Shown here piece after piece: positions 44,240-49,195 of a stretch of DNA of 49,195 bases (positions within the stretch are counted from its first letter, which is position 1; every line of letters begins with the position of its first letter). The notes below the pieces were generated by a model, which searched no databases, was not told the DNA's origin, and saw nothing but the letters and a program-made list of their open reading frames with translations. The translations under genes were made by a program, and so were the position numbers. Origin of the DNA: Bacteroidales bacterium (GTDB taxonomy: Bacteria > Bacteroidota > Bacteroidia > Bacteroidales > F082). The stretch is taken from positions 1 to 49,195 of the forward strand of contig JAGCCO010000040.1 of assembly GCA_017651645.1 (NCBI GenBank), in the 5' to 3' direction.

Positions 44240-46300
44240 TTATTTTTCAATTCTAATACGTGCATCCACCGCAACGACATTCTTCGGGTTGCCAAGCAAC
44301 GGGTTGAGGTCCATCTCGGCAATCTCAGGAGCAGCCATCACCAAGGCCGCCACTCTGGCAATCTGCTCGGCATAGACGTCAACATTGACAGGCTGCTGAC
44401 CACGGACGCCTTGCAAAATCTTGTAACCACGGAGATGCGTGAGGGCTTCTTTTGCCTCAGGTGCACTGATGGGCACGAGGGCGCTCTGCACGTCTTTCAG
44501 CACCTCAATGAAGATGCCGCCCAGGCCGAAGAACACCTGATGGCCGAACTTCGGGTCGCGGATGGCACCAATATAGACCTCAGTACCATCAAGCATCGGG
44601 TACATCTCCACTGCATAGGTGTCCTTGATGGCCATCAAGCGGTCAAACTCCTTGCCGACCGTCTCGATGTCGCGCACGTTCAAGGTCACGCCGCCCACGT
44701 CTGACTTGTGGACAGGGCCAACGACCTTCATCACGAGCGGATAGCCAACCTGATTGGCGAAGTCGAGCGCCTGCTGTTTCTGGTCAACGACGCGGATCTG
44801 TTTCTGTGCGATGCCTGCTGCGTCGAGCAATTCATAAATCTTATCCGGACCAATATAGCCATTCTCGCAACTGTCGATGCACTTGCGGATGCGGGCAGTG
44901 TCGATTTTCGGCATTTCCACATTCTCGGGCTGTGGCTTCGGGGTGTTATAGACCTTGCAGATGGCGTTGCCCAGCACACATTCTTCCGGGAAGTTGATGC
45001 GACCCTTGGCGATGAAGTCCTCGATCTCGTCCTTCACGTTGATGATGGAAGGCAGCACTGGGAAGATAGGCTTCTTGCAGGTCTTCATCTTTTCATCAAG
45101 CAAGTCATAGACTTCTTTGTTGCTGAACAAGCCAGGTGAGCCGAAGATAACGACTGAGAAGTCGATGTCGGTATATTCGTTCTCGACGGTGTCGATGATA
45201 TAACCGAGCTGTTCGGCTGTGCCAGTGGCAAGGAAATCGATCGGGTTACCAACCGATGAGCCTCCGAAGAGTTTGGCGAGCAAGGCTGGGCTGGCAGGAT
45301 GTTCCTTGAGCGAAGGCACCTCCAAGCCACCGTCGCTGAGCACGTCGGTAAGCATCACGGCAGGACCACCAGCGTGGGTGATGACAGCGCAGCGTTTGCC
45401 TTTGATTTCAGGGTACATGAACACGCCGCAAACGGTGGTCAGCTCCTGACGGTTATGGCAGCGCACAATACCTGCCTTGCGGAACAAGGCATCGACCACG
45501 GCGTCGTTGGTAGCCAAAGCACCCGTGTGTGACGAGGCGGCGCGGCTACCAGCTGAAGAGCCTCCCGACTTGATAGCTGCGATATGGCATCCCTTGTTGA
45601 TGAGGCTGCGCGAGTGCTTGAGCAGGCGTTGCGGGTCACCGATCTTCTCCATGTAAAGCATGATGACGCGACTCGACTTCTCTGGGTCGAAGGTCTCGTC
45701 CAGGTGTTCAAGCACATCCTCAATACCGAGCTGGGCGCTGTTGCCTACTGCCCACACACTGTTGAATTTCAAACCGTTGCTGATACCATATTCCTTGATA
45801 AACACGGCGGTAGCGCCTGAACCGGTGATGAAATCGACACCTTTAGGATCCAATGTCGGGATAGGCGTGTCGAAGCAGCCGGCATAGTTCACGTTGAGGA
45901 AGCCAGTGCAATTAGGGCCGATCAAGCTGCCGCCGACGCTGTTGATGGTATCGACAATATGCTTCTCGATGGCGGCGCCTTCGGCGTTCTCCTCCGAGAA
46001 TCCGGCGCTGATGATGATGAAGCCCTTGCAGCCCTTCTCTTTGGCCAACACATCGACGGTCTGCGCACAGAACTTGGCGGCAATGCAGAGGATAGCGCAT
46101 TCCACCTGCGGCAGGTCATCAACTTTGGCGTAGCATTTCACGCCTTGCACTTCGGTCTCTTTCGGGTTCACAGCATAAACCGGGCCTTGGAATGGGCTTT
46201 CCAGAAGGTTTTTCAAAGCTTTTCCACCAGGTTTGTGAATGTCTGACGATGCACCGCACACTACGATGCTTTTCGGGTCGAGTAATTCTCTTGCTATCAT
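44240..46300 (-). CDS. Fused ADP-forming acyl-CoA synthetase (acetate-CoA ligase, ADP-forming)
   Basis: A 686-residue cytoplasmic enzyme that converts an acyl-CoA, ADP and phosphate to the acid, ATP and CoA, conserving energy at the end of amino-acid or sugar fermentation. The open frame begins 14 codons upstream, but MIARELLDPKSIVVCGAS is the family start, and a -7 box lies at 46340-46347. The alpha part (about 1-460) has the CoA-binding GASSDIHKPGGKAL and the phosphohistidine motif SSHTGA (His258). The beta part (about 470-686) has the ATP-grasp features YPLVMKVVGP, HKSDVGGVTLNV and FGLGGIFIEVLKD. Archaeal enzymes often have these as separate subunits; here they are fused alpha-beta as in many bacteria. 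Acyl specificity is not evident. Confidence 0.92.
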   Translation of the reverse strand: MIARELLDPKSIVVCGASSDIHKPGGKALKNLLESPFQGPVYAVNPKETEVQGVKCYAKVDDLPQVECAILCIAAKFCAQTVDVLAKEKGCKGFIIISAGFSEENAEGAAIEKHIVDTINSVGGSLIGPNCTGFLNVNYAGCFDTPIPTLDPKGVDFITGSGATAVFIKEYGISNGLKFNSVWAVGNSAQLGIEDVLEHLDETFDPEKSSRVIMLYMEKIGDPQRLLKHSRSLINKGCHIAAIKSGGSSAGSRAASSHTGALATNDAVVDALFRKAGIVRCHNRQELTTVCGVFMYPEIKGKRCAVITHAGGPAVMLTDVLSDGGLEVPSLKEHPASPALLAKLFGGSSVGNPIDFLATGTAEQLGYIIDTVENEYTDIDFSVVIFGSPGLFSNKEVYDLLDEKMKTCKKPIFPVLPSIINVKDEIEDFIAKGRINFPEECVLGNAICKVYNTPKPQPENVEMPKIDTARIRKCIDSCENGYIGPDKIYELLDAAGIAQKQIRVVDQKQQALDFANQVGYPLVMKVVGPVHKSDVGGVTLNVRDIETVGKEFDRLMAIKDTYAVEMYPMLDGTEVYIGAIRDPKFGHQVFFGLGGIFIEVLKDVQSALVPISAPEAKEALTHLRGYKILQGVRGQQPVNVDVYAEQIARVAALVMAAPEIAEMDLNPLLGNPKNVVAVDARIRIEK

Positions 46301-46339
46301 ATTAATAAGGTATTTGTTGCAATAAAAAGTAAATTGCCG

Positions 46340-46347
46340 CAAATATA
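46340..46347 (-). promoter_or_regulatory. -7 element for the acyl-CoA synthetase gene
   Basis: Minus strand TATATTTG followed by CGGC matches TAnnTTTG. The expected leader to 46300 is about 34 bases. TTTG elements upstream are at a shorter spacing (15 bases) than usual. Confidence 0.65.
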
Positions 46348-46373
46348 GCTAAAATTACAAAACAAAAAAGCGT

Positions 46374-46871
46374 TCAATGCTTGTTTTGCAATCTTTCTTC
46401 GCAATCAAGCAGTAATTGGTAATGTCTCATGTTGAAAAGCCCCATCTTACAGAGCAGTTCGATGTCCTCATGACTCATCCACATCACCGAGTCCACCTCT
46501 TCTTTTTGCAGGCGCAACATCTCGGCTGGAACATTGCTTTTCAGCATGTATAACAGCGTGAATTTATAATCATAACGCCTGATTTTCACCAACTTCAACT
46601 CGCTTTTAGTCACCGAAAGGCCAATTTCCTCCTTTAGCTCGCGCAGCATGGAGATGGCGAAGTCCTTCTCCCCACTCTGCACGTGACCTGCTGTGGTAGC
46701 ATAATAGTTGCCCTTTCGAGGCGCGACTTTTTGAATCAAGTACTGTCCCTTGTCGTTGTAGACATACACCGCCACGATGGGTATCAACAAACCAGGAGGA
46801 ACACGTTGTCCCCGCTCGATGGTCTGTCCCGTAGGCTTCAGGTCTTTATCATATAAATCCAGGATCTCCAT
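46374..46871 (-). CDS. NUDIX hydrolase, IPP isomerase-like
   Basis: A 165-residue enzyme of the NUDIX superfamily, in the branch that resembles isopentenyl-diphosphate isomerase (EILDLYDKDLKPTGQTIERG at the start, ATTAGHVQSGE before the helix). The NUDIX helix REL-KEEIGL is intact for metal binding. The spacing between the GE and RE pairs is eight residues (KDFAISML) rather than the canonical seven. The substrate cannot be inferred, and a housekeeping nucleotide-diphosphate function is as likely as isomerase. It has its own -7 box at 46896-46903 and lies 73 bases upstream of the acyl-CoA synthetase start. Confidence 0.9.
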   Translation of the reverse strand: MEILDLYDKDLKPTGQTIERGQRVPPGLLIPIVAVYVYNDKGQYLIQKVAPRKGNYYATTAGHVQSGEKDFAISMLRELKEEIGLSVTKSELKLVKIRRYDYKFTLLYMLKSNVPAEMLRLQKEEVDSVMWMSHEDIELLCKMGLFNMRHYQLLLDCEERLQNKH

Positions 46872-46895
46872 AATACGTCATTCAAAAAGACGCCA

Positions 46896-46903
46896 CAAAG
46901 ATA
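46896..46903 (-). promoter_or_regulatory. -7 element for the NUDIX gene
   Basis: Minus strand TATCTTTG followed by TGG, a consensus Bacteroidetes -7 box. The expected transcription start is near 46890, giving a leader of about 20 bases to 46871. Confidence 0.68.
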
Positions 46904-46909
46904 CAGAAA

Positions 46910-46951
46910 AAAAAACACAAAAAAGGAGGCAACCCTTTCGGATTGCCTCCC
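46910..46951 (-). terminator. Rho-independent terminator of the type IX cargo gene
   Basis: On the minus strand GGAGGCAA (46950-46943) pairs with TTGCCTCC (46932-46925), with two more G-C pairs inside and a GAAA loop. A T run broken by GTG follows to about 46910. It ends transcription from the gene whose stop is at 47011, just before the NUDIX promoter. Confidence 0.88.
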
Positions 46952-46966
46952 AATTTTCATCGGTTT

Positions 46967-46994
46967 GTAGAGACGCAAGGTTTTGCGTCTCTAC
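46967..46994. repeat. GTAGAGACG-family palindrome downstream of the type IX cargo gene
   Basis: GTAGAGACGCAA (46967-46978) pairs perfectly with TTGCGTCTCTAC (46983-46994) around GGTT. It lies between the stop at 47011 and the terminator, so it is transcribed. The outer nine bases are identical to the copies at 4671 and 44201, while the inner bases differ. Confidence 0.9.
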
Positions 46995-47010
46995 TTCAAC
47001 CGATTGTCAT

Positions 47011-49195
47011 TTACTGCATGACAGTGACACGCTTGACAGTCACACCACCCTCAGTGTAGACACGCACCATGTACATGCCAGCGTTGAACTGACTCATGTT
47101 CAAGGTGTAGGTGTCGGCATTGAGTTCGGTGTCGAACACCACCTGGCCGAGGACGCTCAACACAGTGATGCGGCTCATGCCGTTGGCTTCGATCGTGACG
47201 TTGCCCTTAGTCGGGTTCGGGTAGAGGGCGACCATGGCGTCGTTCTCGTCGATACCCGTCATGTGGCCAGTCACGTAGTTGACCGAAGGATCGTCAAACG
47301 ACAGTGCAGGATCGGACTCGCAGCCATCCTCATACTCGGCACGCACCTGGTAGTAGTAGGTACCTACGGCCTCAGGAGTGTCGATGTACTCGTAGTAGGT
47401 CTGGCCAGCAACGGCAGCGACTTCACCAATCATGACGTAGGTGTCGTTGTCGTCCGAACGGTACACGTTGTACTTCACGATCTCCGAACGGTTCATGAAG
47501 CTCAGGTCGGCGGGCTTGCTCACCACCTCGGTGTGGCTCAGCGTCATGTTGCCGGTCACAGGCATTGCAGGAGCAGGCTCGATGGCGATGTTCTCAACCG
47601 TGCCCTTGGCCTGGTTGGTCACGAAGCCACGAATCATCCAGCCGTAGCCAGGCAGGCCGGCGCTGGCAAGGTCTTGCCATGCGCTGCCGTCGAGGCTGAT
47701 CCAGCGGTTGTTCGGGTCGCCCGTGTCGGCGCAGGCTGTGGCCGGGTGTTCACCCTGTTCGGCCATCACGATCCACAGGTTCTGGGTGCCGTCGATTGCG
47801 ACAGGCGTATCCAGCGTAACCTCTTGGAATTCGTTGCCCGTAGGAGCGAAGGTCTGTGTGCTGTATGCAGTGCCAGGAGCTGTCGTTCCACCCAAGTAAA
47901 CCGTGACGGTTATCGGGTTGGTGTTGTAGCTGTTCTCGTACACTGCAACCTTCGTCAGGTTCGTGCCTGCATAAGGAGCCAGCGAAGCGGCCGGGAACAT
48001 GCTAGCCCAGTAGATCGTGGCCGAAGCATCTCCAGTACCCACGTTGGTGGCATAAGTGCCATCGTCGTAGTACAGCCATTCCTCGATCGGGACGGCTTGT
48101 TCACCCCACCACACCTTGATCTGGTCGGTCTCGCCGAGGTCTTCAGCATGGATAGGTGCACCAGGCTCGCAGAACGGGATGATGTTGTTATCGACGCACT
48201 CGGGGCAGCTCATCGAATAGTAGATGTTGCCCTCAGGCAGGTTGTTCGTGCCGTTGTAGACGATACGTACGCAGATGATTTCACCATCGCCTTCGTATTC
48301 GTAGGTGTTGGTCGGTGCCTCAACGAAGGCCTCCCATTCACCGTCGACGAAGATCATGGCACCGATGATGTCACCAGACGGCATCGGAGGAGGAGTAGGA
48401 CCACTACCCGTGGTGCCGTGCAGCGTCATGGCGCAGCCGTAAGGCGTGCCAGCACCGCTGTCAACCAGGGTCTGCCAAGCACTACCCGTGTTCTGCAAAC
48501 CGTTACCGGTGTTGCCGATGCTAGGTTCGCAGTGAGGAGCGCCCCAAGGACCGCTCGATCCAGTACCTTCAAGTGCATAGACCAAGTAGTAAGTACCAGC
48601 CTCAAGTTCAACACTGAGACCGCCAGCCGTGATGCTCATGATCGGGCGGGTCGTAGCGTTGGTCTCGCCATCGCTACCGCGATAGCAGTTCGTGAAGGCA
48701 GTAGCCGTCATGATGTTCGAGGTCATGCTGCCCCAAACCGGAGCACCACCGCTCATCGGGCTGCCATTGTAGATCTGGGCGTACAGACCAGTGAAGGTCG
48801 AGGTCGTGCTCGAACCGGTCTGGTAACCGTAGACAGTGATTTCATCAATCGTGGTAGTTGCATCCAAAGTGAAGCTGTCGGCAAGCATGTAGCCGCTGGC
48901 ATTGTTCACATTCGGGCCCCAAGTGCTCTGGCTGCCCTTGATCCATGAGGCGTCGGCACCATTGGCCATCGCACCAGGATCGGTCACGAAACCGTTCTCA
49001 AAGGTCCAGTCGGCACGGTTGCCCTTGGCACCGTTGCTCAACTCGATGTCGTCGACATCCAGATAGAACATGTCGCTGCAGTTGAAGTGACGGATGGCGA
49101 TGTAGCGGCCTTCGCCAGCGTAGGCGCTCAGGTCGACATTGTATTCACGCCATGTGCCTTGGTCGCGGGTGCCGCGGACGGCAGCCTTCTCGCCA
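47011..49195 (-). CDS. Secreted type IX cargo protein with adhesin-like domains (N-terminus outside window)
   Basis: At least 727 residues; the frame is open to the window edge, so the start and signal peptide are missing. The internal Met at 49071 is not the start, because upstream sequence continues a domain: YIAIRHFNCSDMFYLDVDDI is a choice-of-anchor/cleaved-adhesin ending. Two further beta-sandwich regions follow, one with WIKGSQSTWGPNVNNASGY and another with WLYYDDGTYATNVGTG. A fibronectin type III-like domain (VKYNVYRSDDNDTYVMIGEV) and a Por CTD (ALYPNPTKGNVTIEANG, ending KRVTVMQ) close it. The CTD is of the same type as in the C25 proteases at 9092 and 32088. It is probably a hemagglutinin-like or protease-linked surface protein; whether a catalytic domain lies upstream cannot be seen. 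Confidence 0.87.
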   Translation of the reverse strand, partial: GEKAAVRGTRDQGTWREYNVDLSAYAGEGRYIAIRHFNCSDMFYLDVDDIELSNGAKGNRADWTFENGFVTDPGAMANGADASWIKGSQSTWGPNVNNASGYMLADSFTLDATTTIDEITVYGYQTGSSTTSTFTGLYAQIYNGSPMSGGAPVWGSMTSNIMTATAFTNCYRGSDGETNATTRPIMSITAGGLSVELEAGTYYLVYALEGTGSSGPWGAPHCEPSIGNTGNGLQNTGSAWQTLVDSGAGTPYGCAMTLHGTTGSGPTPPPMPSGDIIGAMIFVDGEWEAFVEAPTNTYEYEGDGEIICVRIVYNGTNNLPEGNIYYSMSCPECVDNNIIPFCEPGAPIHAEDLGETDQIKVWWGEQAVPIEEWLYYDDGTYATNVGTGDASATIYWASMFPAASLAPYAGTNLTKVAVYENSYNTNPITVTVYLGGTTAPGTAYSTQTFAPTGNEFQEVTLDTPVAIDGTQNLWIVMAEQGEHPATACADTGDPNNRWISLDGSAWQDLASAGLPGYGWMIRGFVTNQAKGTVENIAIEPAPAMPVTGNMTLSHTEVVSKPADLSFMNRSEIVKYNVYRSDDNDTYVMIGEVAAVAGQTYYEYIDTPEAVGTYYYQVRAEYEDGCESDPALSFDDPSVNYVTGHMTGIDENDAMVALYPNPTKGNVTIEANGMSRITVLSVLGQVVFDTELNADTYTLNMSQFNAGMYMVRVYTEGGVTVKRVTVMQ

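Noticed and set aside
46777..48948. 723-codon open frame on the plus strand, opposite the type IX cargo gene
   Set aside because: The minus strand encodes recognisable adhesin-like domains and a Por CTD, and has a terminator after its stop. The plus frame is His/Val/Arg-rich with no recognisable domain.

Overview
The window comes from an anaerobic Bacteroidales-type bacterium, probably an uncultured host-associated lineage. The evidence is that eleven secreted proteins end in a type IX secretion (Por) C-terminal sorting domain (CTD). Several genes carry the Bacteroidetes -7 promoter element TAnnTTTG. Lipoproteins are plentiful, and there are no obvious Shine-Dalgarno sites. No rRNA, tRNA, CRISPR array or insertion sequence was seen, and no gap between genes exceeds about 260 bases.

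Plus-strand half (1-36956). The 3' end of rnfA (Rnf ion-pumping ferredoxin:NAD oxidoreductase) is followed by a decamer tandem repeat and a terminator. Then comes a surface/proteolysis island. It holds a gingipain-like C25 protease, a TPR lipoprotein with a membrane anchor and degenerate helix-turn-helix tail, two small type IX cargo proteins, a tiny lipoprotein, and a second C25 protease. A tandem array of five large type IX surface proteins follows: three with a DPFC/PKD front half and two with an IgGFc-binding-like front half. The array is followed by a lipoprotein, a PorT-like outer-membrane barrel and a third C25 protease. The five array proteins share Cys repeats (ending in GCDS), a Cys-containing module of about 110 residues and a CTD. 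The second protease also carries Cys repeats, so modules have been exchanged between proteases and putative adhesins. The layout recalls the protease/adhesin pairing of Porphyromonas gingipains.

Minus-strand half (49195-37054). From the right edge there is a truncated type IX cargo gene, a NUDIX hydrolase and a fused ADP-forming acyl-CoA synthetase. Next is a compact cluster of two membrane proteins, two small lipoproteins and a radical SAM/SPASM enzyme of the rSAM/lipoprotein type. Then comes an operon of ABC ATPase, ABC permease, GntR (YtrA-like) regulator and an M28 peptidase fused to a probable outer-membrane barrel. A GIN-domain lipoprotein closes this half.

The physiology that fits is extracellular proteolysis and adhesion, with peptide or amino-acid fermentation conserving energy through Rnf and ADP-forming acyl-CoA synthetase (inference). 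The signals most worth following are the rSAM/lipoprotein cluster with two candidate partners, a dispersed GTAGAGACG palindrome with two copies translated in frame inside the TPR gene, the array of surface proteins with variable repeat number, and the M28-barrel fusion.
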